Assembly (NCBI GenBank): GCA_032768795.1
Contig: CP136490.1
Coordinates: forward strand, 7,440,001 to 7,504,000
DNA length: 64,000 bases
DNA from: Tremella fuciformis
Lineage: Eukaryota; Basidiomycota; Tremellomycetes; Tremellales; Tremellaceae
Direction of reading: 5' to 3'
In this document: piece after piece, positions 1-11,101 of the stretch
How positions within the stretch are numbered: the first letter of the stretch is position 1
How the letters are laid out: each line of letters starts with the position of its first letter
Program-made: the position numbers and the translations under genes
The notes under the pieces: model-generated
What the model was told of the DNA's origin: nothing
The model's input: the letters and a program-made list of their open reading frames with translations, nothing else
The model's database searches: none

Positions 1-2
1 CA

Positions 3-632
3 GCTTCAAATTGGCTGCACGCCCCGTCGTCATACCACAACCACGCAGCCATGAGCCGCATCGCCGAGTCGGCATCGTACACCGGGTCAGCGGCGCCTGT
101 CCCTATACCCATCCCGAGCTCGCAGGGGCCGTACCTCCTCCCGCCTGGCGCAGACCACCATCATCATCGTCAACACCATCACCACCATCAACACCCACAA
201 GTGCAGCACCAGTCCCATGATGGGACTGGATACCGGTCGGTCTCACCGTCAAGCATTGTACCACGGCGCATCCCCATCGAGGCATGTGGCGAGTGCGAGC
301 GGGAGCGAGACCGGGATCGCGCCGGGCAACAGCATTACAGGAAACTGGGCAATTCGCCGGCTGTGAGCTCGCCACTCCGTCCGGCGCCACACGATCTCCT
401 TCCGCCCAACAAACAACATCAACATCAACACCATCAACATCAACATCAACAGGGCGCTGGCGCTGGCGCGACATTGGCGCGACACGGTTCGAGGCGGTCT
501 CACGGGACGGCAGACAGCGACGGCAAGGATGGCCGGACCTGCAGAGAATGCGCATCTCGTTCTCGTTCTCAATCCCACTCCCGATCTGGGTCTCACTCTC
601 GTTCGGGCTCTTGGCAGGGTCATTCCCGCTAA
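3..632 (+). CDS. 3' part of a low-complexity His/Gln/Ser-Arg-rich protein, 5' end outside the window
   Basis: The frame is already open at the left edge, so this is probably the last exon of a longer gene; the first Met in view is at 51. No folded domain is recognisable. What can be seen is a run of His/Gln (about positions 155-205 and 410-450), a short acidic/basic Glu-Arg-Asp stretch, and a C-terminal Ser-Arg/Ser-His repeat that ends in a stop at 630-632. Such tails are common in fungal regulators and RNA-associated proteins, but no function can be assigned. A long antisense open frame overlaps it; the repeat composition explains that shadow. Confidence 0.45.
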   Translation, partial: ASNWLHAPSSYHNHAAMSRIAESASYTGSAAPVPIPIPSSQGPYLLPPGADHHHHRQHHHHHQHPQVQHQSHDGTGYRSVSPSSIVPRRIPIEACGECERERDRDRAGQQHYRKLGNSPAVSSPLRPAPHDLLPPNKQHQHQHHQHQHQQGAGAGATLARHGSRRSHGTADSDGKDGRTCRECASRSRSQSHSRSGSHSRSGSWQGHSR

Positions 633-967
633 TGCCAATGCTGTCGCGCAACGATAGGATCAACACGCCTCCAGCACCGGCGTTTCGTAGCTGTGTATTG
701 TATGTATAGTAACCTTGTTGGCGATCATGGGTCTGTTGCTCCTGGTCGGGGCGATCGTCATAGCCTTTTGGCTCCTGGCGAAGTGACGTGGCGCGAGACT
801 CAGATTCCAAATTTGAATGGTCGTTTCATAGGCTTCAAGTATATAGCAGGATTGGAAATGGCATACCATGCACGGTCATTTCATCAGTGCCCTTTGTCAG
901 CCGACACGCGCCGTCAGTTTCGTCAATGATCCACTGCCGCTCGCCCATGTAGCATACTCACGCGTGT

Positions 968-2474
968 CTATAGCTCATCTTTGTGTCTATATGACCCGGA
1001 CGTCTCGCCAAAGACGTCGAGCAGCTTATTACGGGCCGCAGCGGAGACTTCCACCGGTAGGACGACGCTGTACTCGATGTACATGTCGCCCTGGGGGACA
1101 TCGTGAAAGCTCGGCATCTGAATGTAAGCTCTCTGCGTTCTGGTGGGGGTTTGTCATGACTTACCCCCTCCCCCTCTACTACCTCCACCTCGCCAGGCTG
1201 CGTCGTCCCCTTTCTGCCTATAGGTATTGTCCGCCCGTCCAGATGCGTCAGATTCCGCTCGAATCCCAACAGAGCCTACCCATGAGCTTCAGACGCCCAG
1301 ACAACTTCCGTCGCAGCAAGCTCACCTCTGCCACACTGAGCGTGACACGACCAACGAGACCCGACTCTTTTCTCGCCCAAGCTCCTTGGGCCTCGGACCG
1401 TTGACTCCTGACGCGTACAATCACGTCTCCCGCCTCCCAGTCCACGCCCTCGTCCGCCTCGCCGTGAAAGACCTCTTCGTAACCTTCAGGCGCACCAGCG
1501 GGGATATGCACCGCCAGCGTGTGCTGCGTATCGAGCGTCTTCTGTCCTCGACAGAGGTGACATTGCCGGTGTATCTGCTTGCCCTTTCCACCGCACGACG
1601 GGCACCTTTCCATGAGCTCCATGACTCGTTGCGATAGTTGAGCTCACGTCATCTGCACGTTGCCTACCATACCCGGGAAGAACTGCTGCCTCTGCACGAT
1701 CACACCCTGCCCATGACACTGTCCACACTGGTGTATATCCCCGTCCGACTCAGCTCCCGATCCGTGACAGTGCGTGCAGATGACTTTGCGAGGTATTTGG
1801 AACTTCCCATCAGCCCCAAATGCTTCCTTCCAGCTGTGGGAGAACTCACCTCGACCGTCCGGCCGGTATACATGTCAGCGAGGCTCACTTCGAGATTCGT
1901 GATCAGCCCCGGGCCCCTCTGTGCATCCTGGCCCCCGCCGCCGCCGAAAAAGCGAGAGAAGAGGTCGTGTGGGTTCCGGCCCCCGCCCTGCTTCTGCGCC
2001 TCGTGCTGCTTCAGCCCCTCCTCGCCGTGCCGGTCATATATTGTCCGTGTCTGACCGTCAGCTCCCCTCAGACCCAAATTGTCGACCGACCTCGGACTCG
2101 GACAAAATCTCATATGCTACATATCAGCTTGTGCAGGATCAAGCTGGTAGCTGACTCACCCCGCGCGACTTCGATGAACTTTTCGTGTGCCGCCTCGTCG
2201 GGGTTGATATCAGGATGGTACTTCTTGGACAATTTCTTGTGTGTCAGCTTCATCCCGCTGCAACTTGGAAGCTGACCCGATATGCTTTCTTGATATCCGA
2301 ATCCGAAGCGTCTCTACTGACTGCAGCGTTAGCGGGTAACCTCTCGGTCATGCGCCAGGCGGCGTCGACGTGGCACCGACGCTCACCTCCCAGTACTTTG
2401 TACAACGACTCGGCGGCAAGGACTCCCGTGAGCAGGAGGAGGGACAGCACGTAGCTCAAGACATTCGGCAACAT
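968..2474 (-). CDS. SCJ1: ER-lumenal DnaJ (Hsp40) co-chaperone, Scj1-like
   Basis: Type I J-protein of the endoplasmic reticulum lumen, expected to stimulate the ER Hsp70 Kar2/BiP in folding and quality control. Start at 2474 gives a hydrophobic signal peptide (MLPNVLSYVLSLLLLTGVLA) followed directly by the J domain, which carries the HPD triad near 2200. A Gly/Phe-rich segment (around 1930-1970) follows, then all four zinc-finger repeats: CTHCHGSG, CGQCHGQG, CPSCGGKG and CHLCRGQK (1760-1570), then the substrate-binding C-terminal domain. The last exon ends in KDEL directly before the stop at 968-970, an ER-retrieval signal. The gene is broken by several short introns, for example GTAAGT at about 1167 to an acceptor before the exon starting MPSFHDV. 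Order, signal and retention tail agree with fungal Scj1; yeast uses HDEL instead. Confidence 0.92.
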
Positions 2475-2780
2475 CCTCTGTCCTCTCTGCCCACAACAAC
2501 TGGTTGACAAAGTAAGAATAAAGATGTTCAGAAACGCGATAGACATTCTCGTCTCCTTTCACCACTTCCACGTGGCCCGGTGGAGGCGCCGTCAAGAGAC
2601 CTCGCCAGTGCCGCTCGTTTAGGACGCCAATGTTCATAGCCCTGCCGAGAATGACGACACGAGAACGGTTTACTGATTCGTCGCATGGCGCATATCTATG
2701 TACGGGATATACACAAGATTCCAAGAGGGTGGCGGGAGTCAAGGGATAGACAGACTGGGAAGTCGTGAATGAGAGGCTTT

Positions 2781-4039
2781 CTAAAGGAGGGTGGTCTCGA
2801 CGAGGATACCAGTGACACGGTACGGGTCAACGTTGGAAGCGGGACGACGGTCCTCGAGGTAGCTGTGACGTCAGCATGCAACAAGAATGACCTGATCTTG
2901 AGACTCACCCGTAGCCCTGGGCACCAACGTGACGGGGAATACGGATGGAGGCACCACGGTTGGCGACACCGGCCGAGAACTGGGTGATGGAGGCGGTCTC
3001 GTGCTTGCCGGTAAGACGCTGCTCGTTGTCCTCGCCGTAGCAGGCAATGTGCTCGAGGTGCTTCTTCTCGAGCTTCTTGATGGCGTCCTCGATGGCGGCC
3101 ATACCCTTGCCCGGGGTGCGCATCTCCTTGGTGGAGAAGTTGGAGTGGCAGCCGGCACCGTTCCAGTCGCCCTTCAGGGGCTTGGGGTGGAACGAGGGCT
3201 TGATTCCCCACTCCTCACCGATTCGGAGAAGAAGGAAACGGGCCATCCAGAGGTGGTCACCCATCTCGATACCCTCACAGGGGCCGACCTGGAACTCCCA
3301 CTGGGCGGGCATGACCTCGGCGTTGATACCGGAAATGTTCACACCGGCGTAAAGGCAGGCGCGCTGTCAAGAGTCAGACACATTTGCTGGCGTCGGTATC
3401 ATGTTTGCTCACGTAGTGGGCCTCGATGAAATCACGGGCGAACACTTTGCCGGCGCCGACACCGCAGTAGTAAGGGCCCTGGGGACCGGGGAAGCCCATC
3501 TTGGGCCAGCCGTAGACCTGTCCATCGGCGTCGAAGAGGGTGTACTCCTGCTCGAGACCGAACCAGGGCTCGTGCGATGCGGCGGCGTCCATCACCTTCT
3601 TGCAGGCGGCGCGGTAGTTGGACCTGTTAGGTGTGCCGTCGTTGTCGTAGCACTCGCAGAGGACAAGGATGTTCTCGCCGCCACGGAAGGGGTCTTTGAA
3701 CATGGCAACAGGGCGCTGATGTCAGTCGTGGGTGGGAAGGACGAGGACGTGTTATGCTCACGAGGAAGACATCAGAGTTGTCACCGGGGGCCTGGTTGGT
3801 GGACGAGCCGTCAAAGTTCCACTCTTTCAGGTCGGCAACGGACGCCGGGGGCTTCTCGAGAGTCATGGTCTTGCATCGGAGACCTCCGTCGCCGTCAATC
3901 CAGATGTCTGAGCGTCAGGAGAGGGGTCATTGGGGAGTGACAGAGTGTACGAACACTCGGCCTGAACACGGGTGCCCTGGGGCAGCCTCATGTACGGCTC
4001 CAGGAGGTCAACCCGCTTGGTAGCGATCAAGGTGGACAT
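2781..4039 (-). CDS. GLN1: Glutamine synthetase, cytosolic eukaryotic type II
   Basis: ATP-dependent condensation of glutamate and ammonium to glutamine, the main entry of ammonium into fungal metabolism; cytosolic oligomer. The start at 4039 gives [20 protein letters not shown]. The beta-grasp exon follows, with the [12 protein letters not shown] signature near 3800. The catalytic exons contain [57 protein letters not shown], and the Arg-rich end [10 protein letters not shown] (about 2945). The last short exon reads [15 protein letters not shown] and ends at 2781-2783. Length (about 355 residues) and motif order match fungal GLN1. At least four short introns interrupt it. A GATAAG at 4756-4761 upstream is compatible with GATA-factor nitrogen control, but that is inference. 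Confidence 0.96.
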
Positions 4040-5246
4040 GGTCTGCGCGTGAAAGGAGTTGAGCGCAAGGAGAGGTCGTGTGAGGGGAGATTGATGCAGT
4101 GGCCAAAGTGTGTGTGTGGGCGAGGTGACAGATGGGGTATGGGGCAGGAGGAAGGTCGAGTCGAGAGTGTCGAAGAGGATGGTCGAGTGACGGAATGGAA
4201 ATGCGGGAATGTGATAGGTCGGGAGATAGGAGAGATGCGGCGAGTCGAGTGAGGGTGTAGAGAGGGTCGCGAGGGAAAGAGACGGTATCAGCTCGCTGCT
4301 TTCGGTCGCCAAGACATCCAACTCACGAATGCGTCGAGTGTGGTTTTCTCTTTTTGGTAGAGAGAGAGAGGGAGAGGGGTAGAGAATGTAGATGAGAAAG
4401 AGAGAGTCGATGCGACGAGGAAGGGGGAGTTGGTGATGAGCTGCGGGGCGATAGGAGGTCGAGGAGAGAGCAAAGGGAAGCAGTTGGGTGAGATAAAAAA
4501 GAGTGCCCCACAGTGAGAGAGAGCGTCGTCAAGCTCCTCTACACCGTCCTTCCCCCAATTCCTCTCCTCTGACGCCTTGGACCCTGCATCTTGACACAGC
4601 CCATCACCGCGTAAAGCCGGAAGCCCAGAGGCAAGCCCAGCAGGACCCTGAACGCCCGGACCCTCTGGGTTTTCCCCTGCCCTTTTATGCCCGACCTATC
4701 AGCATTCGACAAACTCGCTCGGTGGGCGACCTTTTCCGACTCTCTCCTTGGACAAGATAAGCCCGGATTTCCGACACCCACTCTCTCTCTGTCTCTCTCT
4801 TCTCAGTGGGCCATGGCTGCATGACCGGCGGAGAAACGGCCAAGAGGCTTTCTCGGCTCGTCCCGAAAGCGAAAAGCACAACGCCCACAACAGGCAACAG
4901 GCCCGCTGTAAAAATATCGGCAAGGTTCGGACCGTTTCTCCGGCCAAGAGAATGACGCCCCGAACTTGCAGCCTCGTTCCACCGAGACACACCGAGACCC
5001 CGACCGATGCACCGAGTCATTAGAATATTTTGCATGGGGTTTCCATTTCGTTTGGCGGATGGCAAAGCTACTCTACAAGGCGTTACAGAAGGGTACGAAA
5101 GTACGAAAAGTGGTCTTGTGACACATCCCATCAGGGGCAATGACAAAGGTCAAAGGACGGTCTATCGGTCATCGCGAGATGGGGGGTCCTCTTCTGGGAC
5201 GACTGCCGGATAATGACGTATGGGGCGACTGCGGGGCTCGTATCGC
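4040..5246. promoter_or_regulatory. Upstream region of glutamine synthetase
   Basis: No convincing gene lies here. The stretch is the 5' side of the - strand glutamine synthetase and the 3' side of the - strand proline-rich gene. It contains purine-rich tracts on the + strand (CT-rich on the coding strand) at about 4140-4210, 4355-4385 and 4390-4510. A CT repeat of the opposite polarity sits at 4783-4806, and GATAAG at 4756-4761. CT-rich initiator regions are typical of strong fungal promoters. Confidence 0.4.
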
Positions 5247-7268
5247 TTAGAGCGAGAGCTCGACGGCGCCGACGTCGGTGCGGGCAAAGATTCGGCTCTC
5301 GCCTGGGTGCAGGGGAGGAGGTGGGCCGTGAGGGGGGCCATGAGGCGGACCATGAGGAGGGGGGCCGGGAGGACCGTGAGGGGGAGGGGGAGGCGGGGGA
5401 GCGCCGTGACCAGGAGGCGGGGGAGGGGGAGCCTGACCAGGAGGAGGCGGTCCAGGAGGGGGCGGACCCGCAAGAGAGTCTTCGGTCTCTTCGTCCCAAT
5501 CGCGCTCCTCGAATTTGTCGCCCTTCTTGCCCTTCTTCGGGTGCTTAGGGCTCTTGGGCGGGTGGGGCGGTCCGTGGTGCTTGGTTGCATTGATGGGAAG
5601 GACGAGACCGTCGATCAGACCACCGTGCTCGCCCACAAACTGCTTGAGCGTGACAATCTTCTTCTCCTTGCCCGTCTCGACGCTCACATTGCCGACGTGG
5701 GTCGCGGCGGAGAAGAAGCCGGTGAAGTTGGCCTGAGTGATAGAGACATCACCAGTGTGGGAGAACGCCTTGATGTCGGACGACGCGTGGTGTCGGCCAA
5801 AGACCTTGAGCGAGACCTTGCCAGTGACAGACTTGGCGATGACAACGGCTGGAGGCGGCGGGAAGGGCGGGTGAGGGCCAGGAGGTCCACCAGGGCCCTT
5901 GGGTCCCTTCGGAGGTGGACCATCTGGGCGTTTGGGAGGCGGGCCGCCGGGTCCCTTGTGAGGGGGAGGTGGGCCACCAGGGCCCTTAGGAGGACCACCA
6001 GGACCTTTCGGTGGACCACCAGGACCCTTGGGAGGAGCACCGGGTCCCTCGACATCATCTTGCGACTCAGACTCCCACTCGCCCCAAGCCTGCGGGCGCT
6101 CGTGCTCCTGCTCGTGCTCGTGGTGGTGCTTCTTGCCCGACTTGCTCTTGCCCATCCAACGCTTTACGACCTTGCCCATGCGGCCCTTCCTGTCGCAGTC
6201 GTGACCCTCGGCGGCGTGGCGCTCGGCCCAATGCTCCTCGTGCTCCTCGTGATGTTTGCCGTGGTGACCGTGGTGCTCGTGCTCGTGCTCGTGTTCCGGG
6301 TGCTCGCCAAACGAAGCGTTCTTGTGGGGCGGGCCGTGGAAGTGGTGAGGAATCACCACGACATCTGCATCGATGTCGCCAGTGACGGTCTTGAGGATGA
6401 GCTTGTGCTTGACCTTGAACTTGCCCTTGATGTCCGAAGCGGTGCTGTCCACGACGAGCTCGCCGGCGCGCAGCTCGGCAGGGATGTCGATCTGCCCAGG
6501 GGCAGTGAGCTCGAGGCCGCGGTAGCGGTACTCGTCGGCGGGCACAAACTCGATCGAGGCAGCGTCGATGGCCACACGGGGAACGCGGCGGCCAGCGGGC
6601 ACAAGCAGGTGGAAGCGGTGTTGCTGCGCGGCGGAAGCGGGCAGCTCGAGCGAGTCAAAGTGGTCGGTGCTGAGCATCTGGACGATCTCCTCCTCAGCAA
6701 GGGCGCCCTCGGTCCAGGTGGACTCGACGACAAGCGAGCCCTCGTCGGACTCGGACTCGGCGACGAAGATGGTGACGTGCGCATCGTGTCGGATGTTCAG
6801 GGTCTTGTAGTGGCCAAGGACGAACGAGGCGTTGGCGGTGAACGACTCGGCGTCGTCGACAAAGGTACTGACGGTCTCGCCGTAAGTGGCGAGAGCGACG
6901 GTGGGCTCGGACTGCGGCTGCGATTCCCACTGCTGCGCAGTCAGCCCCTCCTCCACACACACAGTCGTCCAATGACTCACGTCGTGCTCCTGCCCCCACT
7001 GCATGCTGTGGTGTCCATGGTGAAAGTGACCCCGAGGACGAGAGAAGAACTTGACGAGGCCGACGATCACGGCGCACTGCACGAGGAACAGGACGACACG
7101 GCGGGCGATGCGGGCGGCGCGAGAGCGGCCGTGCTTGTGTTTACCGACCTTGAGCTGTATGGCGGACTCGTCGAACGCCCCGTCGTCCTTCATGTTGGCA
7201 ACGGGCGAAGAGGGCTCGATGTCGGTATAGGAAGGCAGGAGAGGCTCCTTGTCGCCTTTACGGTCCAT
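5247..7268 (-). CDS. Single-pass membrane protein with proline-rich linkers and DUF4097-like repeats
   Basis: The start at 7268 (MDRKGDKEPLLPSYTDIEPS) is preferred over an in-frame ATG 19 codons earlier because a TATA-like element lies at 7344-7349 on the coding strand. A cytosolic tail of about 60 residues with basic clusters is followed by one membrane helix (RVVLFLVQCAVIVGLVKFF). After it comes a beta-rich region (SIEFVPADEYRYRGLELTAP, TASDIKGKFKVKHKLILKTV) that resembles the DUF4097 adhesin-like repeat. Next are His-rich and Lys/Gly-Pro-Pro repeats, a second beta block (VTGKVSLKVFG, HTGDVSITQANFTG), and a C-terminal polyproline/His-Gly-Pro-Pro tract. A 48-nt stretch at 6933-6980 looks like an in-frame intron. 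Probably a surface or wall-associated protein; the function is unknown. Confidence 0.75.
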   Translation of the reverse strand: MDRKGDKEPLLPSYTDIEPSSPVANMKDDGAFDESAIQLKVGKHKHGRSRAARIARRVVLFLVQCAVIVGLVKFFSRPRGHFHHGHHSMQWGQEHDVSHWTTVCVEEGLTAQQWESQPQSEPTVALATYGETVSTFVDDAESFTANASFVLGHYKTLNIRHDAHVTIFVAESESDEGSLVVESTWTEGALAEEEIVQMLSTDHFDSLELPASAAQQHRFHLLVPAGRRVPRVAIDAASIEFVPADEYRYRGLELTAPGQIDIPAELRAGELVVDSTASDIKGKFKVKHKLILKTVTGDIDADVVVIPHHFHGPPHKNASFGEHPEHEHEHEHHGHHGKHHEEHEEHWAERHAAEGHDCDRKGRMGKVVKRWMGKSKSGKKHHHEHEQEHERPQAWGEWESESQDDVEGPGAPPKGPGGPPKGPGGPPKGPGGPPPPHKGPGGPPPKRPDGPPPKGPKGPGGPPGPHPPFPPPPAVVIAKSVTGKVSLKVFGRHHASSDIKAFSHTGDVSITQANFTGFFSAATHVGNVSVETGKEKKIVTLKQFVGEHGGLIDGLVLPINATKHHGPPHPPKSPKHPKKGKKGDKFEERDWDEETEDSLAGPPPPGPPPPGQAPPPPPPGHGAPPPPPPPHGPPGPPPHGPPHGPPHGPPPPLHPGESRIFARTDVGAVELSL
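6933..6980 (-). other. Probable in-frame 48-nt intron inside the proline-rich membrane protein gene
   Basis: On the coding strand the segment starts GTGAGTCATT, contains the branch-like GGCTGAC and ends GCGCAG. It is exactly 48 nt, has no stop in frame and splits codons in phase 0 (EHD|QWESQ after removal). An ORF caller reads straight through it and adds 16 residues (start VSHWTT). Confidence 0.75.
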
Positions 7269-8282
7269 GTTGCTCGTCGAGATGGACAACAATGGAGGAA
7301 GGCAACGGTATGTGAAAAGCGGCAAACCCTCGGCGGTCGAGGGTATATAGTAAGCCTGCTATGGATTTGACCTGCTGAGACGACCTGCGCCGCGGGCCAC
7401 AGTCCGTAGTCGTGGAGCGGGTCGCTGGCTGGGCAGCAGTAAGGCTGTATTAGGTTGTATTAGTCTGAGCCCCCGCGAGGAGGCGGAAGGAGAGCGAAGC
7501 GGGAAGAGCTTGTCTCGGAGTGCAAGACGGTGCAGCTTCCGTGGGATGGACGGACGTCGGTCAGCACCCATCTCCCTTCGCTGCAGCCGAAGTAGAGGTC
7601 GGTCAGAAAGTCAGGGCGGACAATAAGAAAAATTGCGGCGCAGCCCAGAGGGAAGCATCGACGAAAAAGGACAACTTTGGCTGCGCCCAACTGCGCCGCA
7701 GTCTCCTTTCCCCATTCTCCTTTTGCCGGCCGAGATCTTCACAGCAGCTCGGCATCGGCTGCTCGTGGACATAAGAGCACCTCACTCGGCGTGATGCCAT
7801 GCGTAGCGATCGTTACGAGGACTGTGTACGCTAGTGAGTGAGAGATGAACTGATCTCTAACCGGACTGTGCTGCAGCGGTGGAAGCTCGGTGGTTGGTCC
7901 CGTCGCCGGCCGAGCCCTGAAAGCTGCGCTGGAACGGCAACTGTGCGTCTGCCTCATCATCGATCATCAGTCTCTTCCGCGGCCTCCTCAAAGAGCACGA
8001 CCATCTGTCGGGGGCGAAAGCATATGGGCGTGACATCGCAACAGCAATTGATGTACGCTCACAGGCTAAATAAATCGCAAGTATCAGACAAGACAAAAAG
8101 ACCTAGACGACTGTGCCGCAGCTTTGTCAGACCCCGACAGGTCTGACGCGGTCAATGTTGACCGCTCAGTCCGGCCGCAGTCCCATCCGGCGCCACGTCA
8201 GGGGAGGAGGAGCCCGTCCAGCTTCCAGTGAAGGGGAGCATGGGTACCCAGACGTTGTCGCAGGACACTCTGATGTCCGGGC
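7269..8282. other. Intergenic region left of the retroelements
   Basis: Contains the promoter side of the proline-rich gene (TATA-like ctatata on the - strand at 7343-7350). There is also an 18-nt near-perfect inverted repeat GCGGTCAATGTTGACCGC at 8148-8165 (two 8-nt arms around TG). No ORF here looks like a real gene. The left LTR of the outer retroelement begins at 8283. Confidence 0.4.
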
Positions 8283-8480
8283 TGTAATGGAATACGTCAT
8301 CACGGACATGTCCGTAGTAGCCGACTACCCGTGAGAACTCTACATATACAGACTGAGAAGGAGAGGATACCTTCTTCGAAGAATGTATTATTCATCTGTC
8401 ACCTGGTAACTCATCCTGGCATATCAGTCGACCAGCAAGGCAGTCACTCACATACCAACTCGCGTTCACCGATCCCGACA
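8283..8480 (+). repeat. 5' LTR of outer element
   Basis: 198 bp, TG...CA ends. U3 carries a perfect 14-nt palindrome ACGGACATGTCCGT (8302-8315) and a TATA-like CATATA at about 8343. The predicted RNA 5' end is near 8378, because bases 8378-8390 are exactly complementary to the primer-binding site beyond the LTR. Confidence 0.93.
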
Positions 8481-8491
8481 GTTAATACAGT

Positions 8492-8504
8492 TAATACATT
8501 CTTC
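8492..8504 (+). other. Self-priming primer-binding site of outer element
   Basis: TAATACATTCTTC is the exact reverse complement of GAAGAATGTATTA at 8378-8390 in the LTR, the 13-nt arrangement used by Tf1/sushi elements that prime reverse transcription with the folded 5' end of their own RNA. It lies 11 nt from the LTR end because the unit GTTAATACA occurs twice in tandem (8481-8489, 8490-8498). Confidence 0.8.
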
Positions 8505-8525
8505 CCATACTTGTGGACGACAGGT

Positions 8526-11101
8526 ATGTCAGGAAGACCTACGAGACAGAACCCAACAGGAGGAGCGCCGGGAATCGACGCCCAGGCGACCCTACCTGCC
8601 GATAACAGCCACACAAGCCTTCAGATACACCCTCAACCCTCGTCACCTACTACTCGCTCGTCGCCGTTGTCCAATCTCGAGCAACCACTCGAAGAACAGC
8701 CGACGACTGGCAACAGCGACTCAAGAACCGCTCCACTCGAGGCTCCACCGACAACGTACCCGGTGGATACGAATGGAGTACATGGTTCGCACTATCTATC
8801 AACTCGACTAGCGGAGGAAGAAATTCCCCGAGTTACCCCTTTTGTGCGGGGCAATCCCCCGCACCTTAGCCAAGGTCCCACGTATCAAGAGCTACTCGAC
8901 CAACGAACTAGGATCGAGATGCAGCTCCAACAGATGGAGCAGGCACGAAGACAGCCTGTCCGAGAGCCTACACAGCCGAGGACGTCGACTACAGAACCGT
9001 ACATGACAACTACGGGGCTGAATCAACCCGTGGACATCAAAGTGGCCGCCGAGGCCGCCAAGAATATCAAGAAGCCGGATGTCTTTAGAGGCGATTTAGA
9101 CCGACTGAAGCTGGATGCTTTTGTGCACCAAGTCGAAAGATACCTGCGAATCGCAGCACCTATCTACCCGACCGAAGAGCTCAAAGTGATCTTTGCTTCC
9201 GGCTACCTACGCGACGAGGCGGAGCAGTGGTACACTGGCCTAGTCGACAACAATCAAGAACCTACCACCCTGGTAGGGTTTATGACCGAGCTTCGACGAA
9301 CCTTTGGCCGTCACCATGAGGAATTCTCGGCCTACTTCGAACTTGACCGACTCAGACAAGGCAACATGTCGGCCTCTGAGTACGTAGTAAAGTTCCGTAC
9401 TATCCTAGCACGGACCAATCAGTCACCGGATACGCAGTGCATGGCCTTCTACAAGGGATTGCGTGAGTACCTGCAACGCGAACTCATGACGCAACGACCA
9501 CGCCCTACATTCAGCGACTTCAACGACCTAGTCGAGCGTACCCTGTCTATTGACGACGCAGACCGAGAAGTCCGTGCGTTGCACCCCAAGCACCCATTTC
9601 AGGGACCAAACCCGCCGGGCCGACACCAAGGAAATGCCCGATTCAACACCCCTAGTCAACAAGTACGAGGGCATTTCCGCCCAAAAGTGGGATTGGACAC
9701 GGCAAGTAACAGAGAGTCACCACCACGCACGGCGAACAAGTCTACAACCCCTAAGCCTCAAAGTGGCAGGACGTTCACGCAACAGCCGAGAGGTCCTCTC
9801 TCGGAGGAAGAACGTAAGGCCCGTATAGAGGCAGGGGCTTGCACCTATTGTGGGAAAATGGGCCACACGATCAACAACTGTTGGACTCGACCACAGAACA
9901 AGTTACCGCCACACCGGATCAACGTAGCCCAAACCGACACAACCGATCAGACCACAGAGAACCACGTAACAGGCGATTACGCAGCTGTCAACAGCCAAGA
10001 AGGTTCGATGGCGACAGAGAGAGTGAACGTCAGACTCACTCCACCAAGCGAGCCCCAGAAAAGAAACTTGAGAGACAGGTTCAACCGGGTAATGGCCAAA
10101 TACAAAGGTCTACACAAGGTGATACCGGACCTAGGCTATCAAGAAATTCAAGGGTGGAACGAGAAGAATTTGACGCCTGAACAGGCGGAACGGAAGACGT
10201 ATGTAGCTAAAACACAGAACGTAGTACGCAATTACATTAGGAAGGCGACGTGCAGGGCGGATCCGTCTGCCTTGTACTTAACCAAAACGGAACCCCTCGA
10301 AGGGTCCAAAAGAACATCAAAAGAGGACGGCGTACGCGCCAATTATGAAACGCCTACAAGGCTGTTCAACGTCCCGATTGGCCTATCACAAATCCCTGGA
10401 GAGACCGCTAGGGCCCTCCTAGATACGGGAGCGACGTCCAACTTTGTCGACGACGAGTATGTGGCTCGACATCACCTCCCCATGACAAAACTCAAACGAC
10501 CAACGCCATTGGTAATGGCGGATGGCAGGGTATCCGAGTACGGACTCTTAACCCACCGAGTACAGCTTACGGTCCTACTGGGAAGGGGGTTCGAACCTTA
10601 TCACGCCGACTTCATAGTCTCCCCGATACGCATAGCACACTTGATCTTAGGCATGCCCTTTCTGGACAAAGTGCAGCCTGTGGTAGACTGGAGCGCGAGA
10701 ACTCTAGCACCACGGGACACAACAGACAAGACGTCAGACCAGGCCACTGCGTGGCTCTACACCGCCATCACGACGGCAGAACCGCCTACTGAGACAGAGC
10801 TACCTGCCGAATATGCACACTACAAAGACGTATTCGATAAAGGACAGGCCGATAAGCTACCAGAACATCGGCAATTCGACCACGCCATCCAACTGAGCTC
10901 GGACAAGGTACCACCAGCTGGGCCTATCTACGCACTTAGCCCACGAGAAAGGGAAGAACTAATGGCGTACCTGCGAGAAAACCTGGATAAAGGCTTCATC
11001 AGAGAGTCACGATCCCCCGCAGGAGCACCAGTCCTATTCGTCAAAAAGAAGGACGGAAGTCTGCGGTTATGCGTCGATTACCGCAAGCTCAACGCCATGA
11101 C
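8526..11101 (+). pseudogene. Outer element Gag-protease-RT, 5' part of a single Gag-Pol frame split by the inner element
   Basis: The start at 8526 ([10 protein letters not shown]) lies just after the PBS; the frame is also open upstream through the LTR. Gag has a helical capsid-like core (around 9080-9560) and a CCHC zinc knuckle [14 protein letters not shown] (residues about 439-452). The retropepsin site is [10 protein letters not shown] (Asp near residue 633). RT begins with [14 protein letters not shown] and is cut at 11101, within the codon after Met. Gag and Pol share one frame without a stop, as in Tf1. The frame continues at 20013; together the two parts make 1750 codons with no other stop or frameshift. 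Confidence 0.92.
11097..11101 (+). repeat. Target-site duplication of inner element (left copy)
   Basis: ATGAC before the left LTR is repeated exactly at 20008-20012 after the right LTR. It lies inside the codons Met-Thr of the outer reverse transcriptase. Confidence 0.95.

Noticed and set aside
5220..7370. 716-codon + strand frame opposite the proline-rich membrane protein
   Set aside because: It is the shadow of a high-GC gene: no domain, arginine-rich composition created by complementing Pro/Gly/His codons. The - strand frame has a membrane helix and beta-rich blocks.
8148..8165. Inverted repeat GCGGTCAATGTTGACCGC as a terminator or operator
   Set aside because: A nuclear fungal locus has no such terminators; a transcription-factor site cannot be assigned from one copy.
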